DNA from: a virus
Direction: 5' to 3' (one strand)
Length of the DNA stretch: 64,000 nucleotides
Virus record (IMG/VR): IMGVR_UViG_3300046690_000348
Span: 1 to 64,000 of that record
Part shown: piece by piece, positions 54,795 through 62,017 of the stretch
How the letters are laid out: every line of letters starts with the position of its first letter
How positions within the stretch are numbered: the stretch's first letter is position 1
Notes under the pieces: model-generated
Database searches by the model: none
What the model was told of the DNA's origin: nothing
Seen by the model: the letters and a program-made list of their open reading frames with translations, nothing else
Program-made: the position numbers and the translations under genes

Positions 54795-56050
54795 CAGAGT
54801 TCCCCCGGATCTGGCATCCACAGATAGAAGTCGTCCTCGTACACCGTCTCACCGGACGTCTCGTAGAACAGGATGTCGGTGGAGCCGGATGACATGGGCA
54901 GCGTCATAAACCTTCCGTCCGGTGACCAGGCGCTCCCCTTGGTCGATCCGTTGCCGGTCGGCAGGACGGGGGCGACCATCGCCAGGAACTCGGAGCCGAA
55001 CCTGCGGTACAGAGTCACTGTCGCTCCGACGTGCATGAGAAGCGAGCCGTCCGGCGACCACGAGCAGCCACCCGCCGCCCCGGGCAGTGTCGCCGGGTTG
55101 GGAAGTTTCGTGAACGTGTTACCCGATCGTTCGTAGATCGTGATGAATGGGGTCGTGGAGTGGCCCATTGCGAGGAAGCGGCCATCCGGGGAGAACGCGA
55201 TGCCACCCGAGCCGTTGCCCGCTGGGAGGGATCCCGGGTCGGTGAGTTTCGTGAAGGTCGTGTCGGTGCGTTCGTAGATGGTGATGAACGGCGTGGTCGC
55301 GTGGGAGACGGCGAGGAAACGTCCGTCCGGCGACCAGCAACACCCTGCGGCGCTTCCTGTTGGTTGCGTCGCCGGGTTGGTGACTTTCGTGAATGTTGTC
55401 CCGGTGCGGTCGTAGATCGTGATGCGGATTGTCACGTTCGTCGTGTGGGCGACCGCGAGGAACCGTCCATCGGGCGACCATGCGAGTCCGTTGACGCCCT
55501 GCCCAGGCATCGACGCCGGGTCGGCGAGCTTCGTGAACGTCGTCCCTGAGCGTTCGTAGATGATGAGGAACACGGAGGCTCCGCCGCCCTCGGCGAGGAA
55601 CCTGCCATCCGGCGAGAACGCGATCGTGCTTCCCGCTGACAGCGCGGAGGCCGGATCGGCGAGTTTCGTGAATGTCGTCCCGGAACGCTCGTAGATCTTC
55701 AACGGCGGGGTGCCGGTGTGAGCGACGGCCAGCATCCGGCCATCGGGCGACCATGATGTCTCGAACGTCGAACTGCCCGGCAGCACCGCAGGCGGTGAGA
55801 GCCGCACCGGCTTGTGCCAGCGGAACAGGGGGACGAGATATTTGCCCCACTGGTCCTGTCGCAACACCGCGGTGATGGTGCGGGCGACATAGCTGCGGTA
55901 CCCGGCCAACGGGTATTTGACCGGGACATAGGTGATGGTTTGAGCGGTGTCGGTTTCGACGGCCTGCTCGACATCAACGAGCAGCAGACGCGTACGTGCG
56001 CCCTGAACGATACGAACATTGGTCGGTTGGCCGCGGCCTAGCTGGGCCAT
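54794..56050 (-). CDS. Seven-repeat SPDG beta-propeller (418 aa)
   Basis: Paralogue of the two neighbours: the blade motifs SPDGRMLAVAH, SPDGRFLAEGG, SPDGRFLAVAH, SPDGRFLAVSH, SPDGRFLAMGH, SPDGSLLMHVG and SPDGRFMTLPM give seven. The N-terminal 90 residues differ (MAQLGRGQPTNVRIVQGART; TQTITYVPVKY-like beta region) and may attach it to the particle. Start follows the stop of the 56061 gene closely. Confidence 0.8.
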   Translation of the reverse strand: MAQLGRGQPTNVRIVQGARTRLLLVDVEQAVETDTAQTITYVPVKYPLAGYRSYVARTITAVLRQDQWGKYLVPLFRWHKPVRLSPPAVLPGSSTFETSWSPDGRMLAVAHTGTPPLKIYERSGTTFTKLADPASALSAGSTIAFSPDGRFLAEGGGASVFLIIYERSGTTFTKLADPASMPGQGVNGLAWSPDGRFLAVAHTTNVTIRITIYDRTGTTFTKVTNPATQPTGSAAGCCWSPDGRFLAVSHATTPFITIYERTDTTFTKLTDPGSLPAGNGSGGIAFSPDGRFLAMGHSTTPFITIYERSGNTFTKLPNPATLPGAAGGCSWSPDGSLLMHVGATVTLYRRFGSEFLAMVAPVLPTGNGSTKGSAWSPDGRFMTLPMSSGSTDILFYETSGETVYEDDFYLWMPDPGEL

Positions 56051-56060
56051 CAGCTACCGC

Positions 56061-56528
56061 CTAGATGCGAGTCACCGAAAGAGTGCCGCGGGCGTTGACC
56101 GTCGCAGTCGTGTTGATCCGCAAGACGAAGCCTTCACCGAGCGCGCAGTCTGGTTCGGTGCCGAGCGGGAAGTTGTAGATGAGAAGCCCGCCGTTCGGCG
56201 TGAGGTACTTCTCAAGCAATGGTGTCACCGTTGTCGGCTCCGACGTCCACAGCGTGCCCGATGTGAACCCGGCGGTCAGGACGCGGCCGAGTCGTTGACG
56301 TGGCGTCGTTGACGTCGAGTTCGTGCCCGGCGAGTTCGTCGCCCACGTGCAGTAGCACAGTTCGACCGATGCGGGGACGGCGGATGCGGAGATCCCGTCG
56401 AAGGCGATCTCGAATCCGACGACCTGCAAACCGGAGTTGGCGTGGGCTTTGACGCCGAGCATCGACTTCGCCCCGGTCGTGAACGACCTTGCGGCTTCTG
56501 TCGAGCAGTCGTAGATCGGGGCTGGCAT
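56061..56528 (-). CDS. Hypothetical structural protein (155 aa)
   Basis: MPAPIYDCSTEAARSFTTGA, then MLGVKAHANSGLQVVGFEIA, LWTSEPTTVTPLLEKYLTPN and a C-terminal strand (TTATVNARGTLSVTRI). A jelly-roll-like virion accessory protein by composition; AGGAACCC before the ATG. It lies between two propeller genes. Confidence 0.65.
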   Translation of the reverse strand: MPAPIYDCSTEAARSFTTGAKSMLGVKAHANSGLQVVGFEIAFDGISASAVPASVELCYCTWATNSPGTNSTSTTPRQRLGRVLTAGFTSGTLWTSEPTTVTPLLEKYLTPNGGLLIYNFPLGTEPDCALGEGFVLRINTTATVNARGTLSVTRI

Positions 56529-56545
56529 GGGTTCCTATCTTTCCA

Positions 56546-57310
56546 TCACCAGCGGGTCGATCGGTGGACTGCGAACGTCTTGACGACCGGGTCAGGTGTG
56601 GTGGTGAACGTTTCGGTGAAGATCAGGCAGCCGGTGATCCAGTCCGATGAGGTGCCGGTCGCGCTGAACGACTGGGTGGCGGTGGCGTTGACGACTTTCG
56701 ATTGGAAGTAGGCGGCCATGCCGGTCGCACCGGCACCGTTGAACGTGCCGTACACCGCCGACCATGAGCCGTTGGTGGTGTCGGCGTCGCCGGTGACCGC
56801 AGCACCGTTCTCGTGACCGACCCAGCACAGTACGCCTTCATCCTGGGTCACGGATGGTGTGACGAGCGCCGTCGAAGCTGCGGCACCGACCGTGTTGCCT
56901 CCGGTCGCCCCCGAGTTCGTGCGATACGTGAGCACCCCGGGGGTGGACACCTTCATAAACGCGACAGCGCGGGCGACGAGCGTGCCGGACCAGGCCACGT
57001 TGACGGACGTGCCCGAAGCGATGAACGAGGTGACCGGGAACGCGACGCAGCGGACGTCGAGACCGTTGCTGGCGGTGGACGGGTCGTTCGCCCCGGTTTG
57101 GGCTGACACGGAAGCACCGACCGACCCGGACGCCGGGGTGAAGGTGATCGTGCCCGACATCGGATCAGCGCCACCGCCACCGGAGTTGTCATAAGCGATC
57201 AACGCGACGACGATGTCGCCGACGTTCAGATCGACGGCGGTCGTCACGGCCTGCGGCGACGCACCCGACGCGGCGTTCGCTGTACCGGCCCCGGTGAACG
57301 TGATCGTCAT
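56546..57310 (-). CDS. Hypothetical Gly/Ala/Thr-rich structural protein (254 aa)
   Basis: MTITFTGAGTANAASGASPQ, then VTTAVDLNVGDIVVALIAYD, similar in layout to the jelly-roll segments of the giant gene (x-V-G-D-x-x-x-A-x-I). TGVLTYRTNSGATGGNTVG-like repeats and FTPASGSVGASVSAQTG follow. Likely tail-adhesin or capsid decoration. TGATG overlap with the next gene upstream. Confidence 0.6.
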   Translation of the reverse strand: MTITFTGAGTANAASGASPQAVTTAVDLNVGDIVVALIAYDNSGGGGADPMSGTITFTPASGSVGASVSAQTGANDPSTASNGLDVRCVAFPVTSFIASGTSVNVAWSGTLVARAVAFMKVSTPGVLTYRTNSGATGGNTVGAAASTALVTPSVTQDEGVLCWVGHENGAAVTGDADTTNGSWSAVYGTFNGAGATGMAAYFQSKVVNATATQSFSATGTSSDWITGCLIFTETFTTTPDPVVKTFAVHRSTRW

Positions 57311-58434
57311 CAGTCACCACCGAGCCACGGCCGGAACGTCAACGCATATGGCATCTCGGTCAAGCGGCCCGTCTCGTTCGTCTCGTAGATCGTGACGAAC
57401 GGCGTCGTGGTGTGCGGGACCGCGAGGAACCGGCCGTCAGGTGAGAACGCGCTCACTTCGCTGAGTTGAGGCAGTGTGGACGCCGGGGCCGTCAGTTTGA
57501 TGAACCTTGTTCCGGCCCGTTGGTAGATCGCGATGTACGGCGAGTTGCTGTGGCCGACCGCGAGGAACTGGCCGTCCGGCGACCAGGCGCAGCCCTGGCC
57601 GTCGCTGGCCGGAAGCGAGTTCGGGTTCGCCGTCTTGGTGAACGTCGAACCGGACCGTTCATAGATCGTGACGCGCGGCGAGGTCGAGTGGGCGATAGCG
57701 AGGAACCGTCCATCGGGCGACCAGCCAGCACCTTGCCCAAGGCCGGTGGGCAGCGACGCCGGGTCGGCGAGTTTCGTGAGGGTCGTGTTGGTGCGTTCGT
57801 AGATGTGAACGTATGGAGTCAGCGTGGTGACGAGAGCGAGGAAGCGGCCGTCCGGCGACCACGCGCAGCCGTTGCCGTTGGTGGCTCCGATCGGCAGGTC
57901 CGCCGGATCGGCGAGTTTCGTGAACGTGGTCCCCGACCGTTCGTAGATATGGATGAACGGGGTCGAGGTGCTGGCGCACGCGAGGAAACGTGTGTCCGGT
58001 GACCACGCGACACCGAACGTCGTGCTGCCAGGTAGCGACACCGGATCGGTGAGTTTCGTGAACGTCGTGCCCGACCGTTCGTAGATGGTGATGAACGGCG
58101 TGGTCGTATGGCCGACAACAAGGAAACGCCCGTCCGATGAGAACGCACAAGAGTACGACGTCCCGGCGGGCAGCGTGCCCGGGTCGGTGAGTTTCGTGAA
58201 CGTCGTCCCGGCACGCTCGTAGATCGTGATGTTCGGCGAAGTGAAGTGAGCGACGGCGAGGAACCGGCCGTCCGGCGACCATGCGCACGTGTGACCGGTT
58301 CCGGTCGGCGGCGTTCCCGGGTCCGTGAGCTTGTTGGGAGCGGACCAGCGTGAGGTGACGGCCTGTTGCTGGCCGATCGAGGATGGGATCGAGGCGACGG
58401 TGGCGACACCGCCGAGGCGTGGGGCGTCAGCCAT
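57310..58434 (-). CDS. Seven-repeat SPDG beta-propeller (374 aa)
   Basis: Third SPDG propeller: the blades are marked by SPDGRFLAVAH, SSDGRFLVVGH, SPDTRFLACAS, SPDGRFLALVT, SPDGRFLAIAH, SPDGQFLAVGH and SPDGRFLAVPH, each followed by a V/I-T-I-Y-E-R-x-G-T-T-F-T-K-L strand. The N-terminus is MADAPRLGGVATVASIPSSI; the start overlaps the 58434 stop. Arose by duplication with the 53652 and 54794 genes. Confidence 0.8.
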   Translation of the reverse strand: MADAPRLGGVATVASIPSSIGQQQAVTSRWSAPNKLTDPGTPPTGTGHTCAWSPDGRFLAVAHFTSPNITIYERAGTTFTKLTDPGTLPAGTSYSCAFSSDGRFLVVGHTTTPFITIYERSGTTFTKLTDPVSLPGSTTFGVAWSPDTRFLACASTSTPFIHIYERSGTTFTKLADPADLPIGATNGNGCAWSPDGRFLALVTTLTPYVHIYERTNTTLTKLADPASLPTGLGQGAGWSPDGRFLAIAHSTSPRVTIYERSGSTFTKTANPNSLPASDGQGCAWSPDGQFLAVGHSNSPYIAIYQRAGTRFIKLTAPASTLPQLSEVSAFSPDGRFLAVPHTTTPFVTIYETNETGRLTEMPYALTFRPWLGGD

Positions 58435-58907
58435 CACGCGGCCCGGTAGAACCCGGCGCTGGCGATCCGGGCGAGAATGTCGGCCCCGTCCGGGGTGACG
58501 GCGAAGTCGTGCAACGTCAACGGCACCATCAGAGCGTCGGTCACCCCGGCCGATGACGGGTCGTAGCAGATCACCAGTTTCGACCATCCGTCCCCGGTGC
58601 CGATCCCGGTCCATGTCTGATCGGGAATGTCGAGATCGAAGCGGTCGTTCGCGTCGTCCGGGGTGATCGCCGCGAGGTCGGCTGCGGCGAGCACTTTGCG
58701 GGCGTACCCCGAGTTCGTCACCTCGTTCGTCGCCCCGGCGATCACCGCCGCGAACGTGTCCAGGTCGAGCAGCGTCGCATCCGACTGCAACCCGGACGTG
58801 GCGAGCGCGGCGATGACGAGCCGCGACCCGGACGGATCGCCGAGGTCGACACGGTTATATAGCTCAGTGACGCGGCCCTTGGCGATGTTAAAGACCGACG
58901 CTGCCAC
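58434..58907 (-). CDS. Small structural protein, paralogue of 37089 and 59991 genes
   Basis: 157 residues from GTG 58907 (MAASVFNIAKGRVTELYNRV). RLVIAALATSGLQSDATLLD, ATNEVTNSGYARKVLAAADL, DANDRFDLDIPDQTWTGIGT and GDGWSKLVICYDPSSAGVTD keep the family order. TACTGT with a 7-base spacer precedes the GTG. Forms part of the virion-surface block with the propeller genes. Confidence 0.65.
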   Translation of the reverse strand: MAASVFNIAKGRVTELYNRVDLGDPSGSRLVIAALATSGLQSDATLLDLDTFAAVIAGATNEVTNSGYARKVLAAADLAAITPDDANDRFDLDIPDQTWTGIGTGDGWSKLVICYDPSSAGVTDALMVPLTLHDFAVTPDGADILARIASAGFYRAA

Positions 58908-58914
58908 GCTGCCT

Positions 58915-58920
58915 ACAGTA
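58915..58920 (-). promoter_or_regulatory. Candidate leaderless promoter (TACTGT-N7-GTG)
   Basis: TACTGT at 58915-58920 and seven bases (AGGCAGC) before GTG 58907; near-identical to the tape measure promoter region (TAGTGT plus GGCAGCC). Confidence 0.55.
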
Positions 58921-58950
58921 CGAGTCGCGTCGCGCGACGGCGGGGGATGC

Positions 58951-59187
58951 TCACACCCGCTCCGAGCACGCCGGGCAGAGTTCCTGACCTTGTGGGGCGA
59001 AGTCTGCGGCGTACCCGTTCGTGATCGCCCAACGGCCACACAGGGTCGTGCCGATCGTCTTGCCTGCGTCACCGACCTGCGGGATGGCATGACGGCCCGG
59101 TTGCATGATGTGCCACGGGCGCAGCGGGTTCTCCTGGTCGACGCCGAGCACGGCCAGCTTGCGGCCGACCATGATCAGCTTGCCCAT
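58951..59187 (-). CDS. Hypothetical zinc-binding protein (78 aa)
   Basis: MGKLIMVGRKLAVLGVDQEN, RPWHIMQPGRHAIPQVGDAG, then ending ELCPACSERV. A C-terminal C-x-x-C plus one upstream Cys and several His. Unknown role in the head region. Confidence 0.65.
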   Translation of the reverse strand: MGKLIMVGRKLAVLGVDQENPLRPWHIMQPGRHAIPQVGDAGKTIGTTLCGRWAITNGYAADFAPQGQELCPACSERV

Positions 59188-59192
59188 CGCTG

Positions 59193-59495
59193 TCAGCCCG
59201 AGATGGCTACTTCGACCGACCCGAACGCGAAGTGGGAGTAGCCGCGCTCGACTTCGATGGTGTGCTCGACACCGTCTGCGTCAACGGTCGACACCCAGCA
59301 ATACAGGTTCTCGCCGCGCTTGTCGGTGCGCTGCACGATCCGCACTCGGGTCCCGTCCTCGGCGTCCCATTCGGTGAGCGTGCCATCTTCGCCCGGGGAG
59401 GCCGACAGCGTCTCCGCTGCCACGCCCTTGCCCGAGGGGTAGAAGTAGCCGCGCGCTGAAACGGTGTCCGGGTAGTGCGTGATCTTCACCTTCAT
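59193..59495 (-). CDS. Hypothetical protein (100 aa), likely leaderless
   Basis: MKVKITHYPDTVSARGYFYP, beta-rich (YCWVSTVDADGVEHTIEVER; GYSHFAFGSVEVAISG). TAACCT lies exactly six bases before the ATG, overlapping the stop of the 59505 gene. No family recognised. Confidence 0.65.
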   Translation of the reverse strand: MKVKITHYPDTVSARGYFYPSGKGVAAETLSASPGEDGTLTEWDAEDGTRVRIVQRTDKRGENLYCWVSTVDADGVEHTIEVERGYSHFAFGSVEVAISG

Positions 59496-59501
59496 GGACT
59501 G

Positions 59502-59507
59502 AGGTTA
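59502..59507 (-). promoter_or_regulatory. Candidate leaderless promoter (TAACCT-N6-ATG)
   Basis: TAACCT at 59502-59507 before ATG 59495; hexamer overlaps the stop codon of the upstream gene. Confidence 0.4.
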
Positions 59508-59978
59508 GTACGAGAACTCAAGCCACGTGACACCGTGCAGCCAGTTGCCGGTCGGGGCAACCGAGTGCTTCAACCCGATGAACTCGGACGGGCCGAGGCC
59601 GATGCGCTCCTCGGGGACCGGGAGGTACAGGCAGCCGTTGCCGACGATGTTCAACCCCTCGTTCCAGAGGTAGTTCGTCAGGTCGGTGCCCTCGACCGTG
59701 GCGGTGATGCCGGTCGCGGCTGAACCACCGACGCACTTCGATGCCTGCATACCGTCCGTCAGGAAGTCGGGGGTACGCGACGTCACGGTCGCGGCTGCGG
59801 ACTTCTTGATGAGACCGAGCGCGGTCGCTGCGGACGTCGTGGACGACGACTGTCCGCCCCACGCGCGGATGATGTCGATCGCGACGTTCGCCGGTGTGGC
59901 GACCTGGATGACAGTGATCGCCGTGGTGGTCGAGACGTTCGATCGAACGACGGCGTAGGACCCGGATGGTGCTGGCAT
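59505..59978 (-). CDS. Hypothetical structural protein (157 aa)
   Basis: Ribosome site TAGGAGAATAGAGCC. MPAPSGSYAVVRSNVSTTTA, then beta-rich with RAWGGQSSSTTSAATALGLI and NEGLNIVGNGCLYLPVPEER, ending HGVTWLEFSY. Possibly a capsid decoration or head-completion protein. No family recognised. Confidence 0.65.
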   Translation of the reverse strand: MPAPSGSYAVVRSNVSTTTAITVIQVATPANVAIDIIRAWGGQSSSTTSAATALGLIKKSAAATVTSRTPDFLTDGMQASKCVGGSAATGITATVEGTDLTNYLWNEGLNIVGNGCLYLPVPEERIGLGPSEFIGLKHSVAPTGNWLHGVTWLEFSY

Positions 59979-59990
59979 GGCTCTATTCTC

Positions 59991-60455
59991 CTACGAGGCT
60001 CGGTACAGATCGGTGATGGTCAACGTGATGTCTGACCCGTTGGTTGGGATTCCGGGCGCGTCCAACAGGAACACGCTGATGACCGGGGAGTCGGTGTCGT
60101 TCGTCACGAACTCGAACACGAACCCGCCGATGATCGTCTCCCCGGCGGCGACACCGGAGATGACCACATCGGAGGCGTCCATGTTGACCCGGTCGTTGGC
60201 GTCGTCCTCGGTCGCGTTCGAGCGCGTGAGGTTCTGACGCGAGTACCCGGCGACCGTCAACTCGGCGACGCCGGTCGCTGCGAGGAAGTCGGTGACGAAG
60301 TTGATGTCCGCGACCTCGGCCGCGGTGTCGATCCCTGTCGGACGTGACGTGCCGTTGATGAGGCCGAGCCGGAACGCCGTGCCGCCCGAGTCATCCCAGT
60401 CGCCCTGGATGAGCTTGAGCTTGCCCTTGTTGGTCAACCAGTTGACGGATGCCAT
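59991..60455 (-). CDS. Small structural protein, paralogue of 37089 and 58434 genes
   Basis: 154 residues. MASVNWLTNKGKLKLIQGDW, FRLGLINGTSRPTGIDTAAE, DINFVTDFLAATGVAELTVA, GYSRQNLTRSNATEDDANDR, VNMDASDVVISGVAAGETII and GGFVFEFVTNDTDSPVISVF. Same order of motifs as the other two copies. Ribosome site GGAGGAGTGTTC. Confidence 0.65.
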   Translation of the reverse strand: MASVNWLTNKGKLKLIQGDWDDSGGTAFRLGLINGTSRPTGIDTAAEVADINFVTDFLAATGVAELTVAGYSRQNLTRSNATEDDANDRVNMDASDVVISGVAAGETIIGGFVFEFVTNDTDSPVISVFLLDAPGIPTNGSDITLTITDLYRAS

Positions 60456-60524
60456 TGAACACTCCTCCGGGGAGAACTACGTCGACAGGAATCTAGTTGA
60501 CCGCACGTGATCATTCGGGGACCA

Positions 60525-60857
60525 TCAGACGTACACGGCGGCTCTGACAACGGTGAACCACGTCGACTTCGACGCTCCTCCACCGACGAACGTGACGACC
60601 CACTTGCCGGTCTCGGTCAGCGGGTCAGGGAAGTTGAAGTCCCAGTAGCCGACCTCGGTCGAGGAGATCTCAACGGTCGGCGTGGTGTAGTTGGTGATGA
60701 CACCCGATGGTGACTTGGTGGTGACCGTGATCGTCGTCGGGTCGAACAGGTCGCCTTCGGTTTCGCCCGGCTCGGGGATGTCGTGATACGTCCCGCGCAC
60801 GGTCGGCATCACCCCCTGCTCGTACTCGCCTGGCCCGCATTCGCGTGTGGTTCTCAT
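60525..60857 (-). CDS. Hypothetical Ig-like structural protein (110 aa)
   Basis: MRTTRECGPGEYEQGVMPTV then PTTITVTTKSPSGVITNYTT and WDFNFPDPLTETGKWVVTFV. The alternating beta pattern with a W-x-F-N-F/x-T-G-K-W-V-V centre is an Ig-like domain as found on phage capsids and tails. TGATG overlap with the membrane peptide gene. The 69-base stretch 60456-60524 downstream holds only the next ribosome site. Confidence 0.65.
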   Translation of the reverse strand: MRTTRECGPGEYEQGVMPTVRGTYHDIPEPGETEGDLFDPTTITVTTKSPSGVITNYTTPTVEISSTEVGYWDFNFPDPLTETGKWVVTFVGGGASKSTWFTVVRAAVYV

Positions 60858-60973
60858 CACTCGTACCATCCGTCGCGGACACGCGGGTCACGGGTGCGGA
60901 GCAGCGGGGCGGTCGCGAACACGAGCATCGTGAACGCGACCATCACCGCGAAGCCCCGCCAACCGGCGGGCAT
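60857..60973 (-). CDS. Small single-span membrane peptide (38 aa)
   Basis: MPAGWRGFAVMVAFTMLVFA, then TAPLLRTRDPRVRDGWYE. One membrane helix near the start and an Arg-rich tail. The stop and start overlap both neighbours by TGATG, which supports a coupled gene. Unusual inside a head-gene cluster. Confidence 0.5.
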   Translation of the reverse strand: MPAGWRGFAVMVAFTMLVFATAPLLRTRDPRVRDGWYE

Positions 60974-61905
60974 CAGCCACCGCCACCACTGTTGCTCGAA
61001 GCGTTGAGGAGGATCGCCGAGTGGCAGCACGGGTCGAAGCGGACGAGTGCCTGTCGTTCGGCGCGCATCTCGACAACGTTCGTGCGACGGTCGAACGACT
61101 CGGAGAGCGTCTCGCCGATCATCACGCCCTCGTCAATGTAGATCTCGACCGGTCCGGTCGCGTAGATCCACGTGTCGAGGTTCGTGATGGCGAGACCGTT
61201 CGGGCCGGTGCCCGGGTAGCCGGATCCGGCGACGACACGATCCTCGCGGCCTGCGGTCACGAGGTAGCCGTCCTTCTCGTAGACGATGCCGTCGCCGATC
61301 CACAGTGTCACAAGCCACGCCGGTGCGTGGATCATGCCCTTCGTCCCGGCGCCGCATCCCGACAGCGCGCGCTCGGCCATCGCCAGGCCGACCTGACGGT
61401 CGAAGATGGTGGAGCCGGTCACGACCGTCGCCGCCGACGTGAGACCGGTGATCTCGGTCGCTGCCGAGTCGAGGGACTGCATCCGCGAGCCGAGAGTGCC
61501 CGACCAGAACTGTGCCTCCAACGCCTTCGGTGTGCCGAGATCCAACTGCATCAGAGCGATCCGGCGGTACTCGTCGGTCACGAGGCCGTTGGCGTTGCCG
61601 ACGAGCGTGCAGGAGATCGCTGTCTCGATCACGAACGTGTCGGTCTCCAACATCGCCGGGATGGTCGGCGGTGTCGACTTGTTCTCTTTCGGGAAGTTCC
61701 CGCAGTTCGGATCCCATGCGTTCGCGCCGACGCAGCCGGTCGGACGCCACTTCACGCCACCGCGCCAGGCGTGCTGCCAATCCTCGCTGATCCCGGGGAT
61801 GTTCGCCCAGTCCGGGTCAACCTGTCCGGGCCATGCGGCGGCGAGCAGGTTGTGCGGGGGAACCTCGCCCGCAATCGGTTGTGCCTGGACCCGTAGACCC
61901 CACAT
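60973..61905 (-). CDS. Capsid-like structural protein (310 aa)
   Basis: MWGLRVQAQPIAGEVPPHNL; then TDTFVIETAISCTLVGNANG, EYRRIALMQLDLGTPKALEA, GLAMAERALSGCGAGTKGMI, HAPAWLVTLWIGDGIVYEKD, DTWIYATGPVEIYIDEGVMI and ESFDRRTNVVEMRAERQALV. This is the actinophage structural family ending F-D-R-x-T-N-x-V-x-x-x-A-E-R-x-x-x-V-x-F-D. It is possibly a second HK97-fold capsid or vertex subunit, but the role is not established. Ribosome site AGGAGTG. Confidence 0.6.
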   Translation of the reverse strand: MWGLRVQAQPIAGEVPPHNLLAAAWPGQVDPDWANIPGISEDWQHAWRGGVKWRPTGCVGANAWDPNCGNFPKENKSTPPTIPAMLETDTFVIETAISCTLVGNANGLVTDEYRRIALMQLDLGTPKALEAQFWSGTLGSRMQSLDSAATEITGLTSAATVVTGSTIFDRQVGLAMAERALSGCGAGTKGMIHAPAWLVTLWIGDGIVYEKDGYLVTAGREDRVVAGSGYPGTGPNGLAITNLDTWIYATGPVEIYIDEGVMIGETLSESFDRRTNVVEMRAERQALVRFDPCCHSAILLNASSNSGGGG

Positions 61906-61943
61906 GATTCACTCCTGGTTCTCGATGGTTGACAGGACGGTTC

Positions 61944-61976
61944 GGGTGCCACCTCGGCTGCTACAAGGTGGCACCC
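61944..61976 (-). terminator. Hairpin between major capsid and capsid-like genes
   Basis: Perfect 11-bp inverted repeat GGGTGCCACCT (61944-61954) and AGGTGGCACCC (61966-61976), 11-base loop, no T tail. It would reduce readthrough from the major capsid gene, giving a stoichiometric drop. The 112-base gap holds nothing else but the next ribosome site. Confidence 0.6.
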
Positions 61977-62017
61977 TCGCCGCGTCCTATCACTGTTGAG
62001 TCGTTGAGGAGGTCAGA

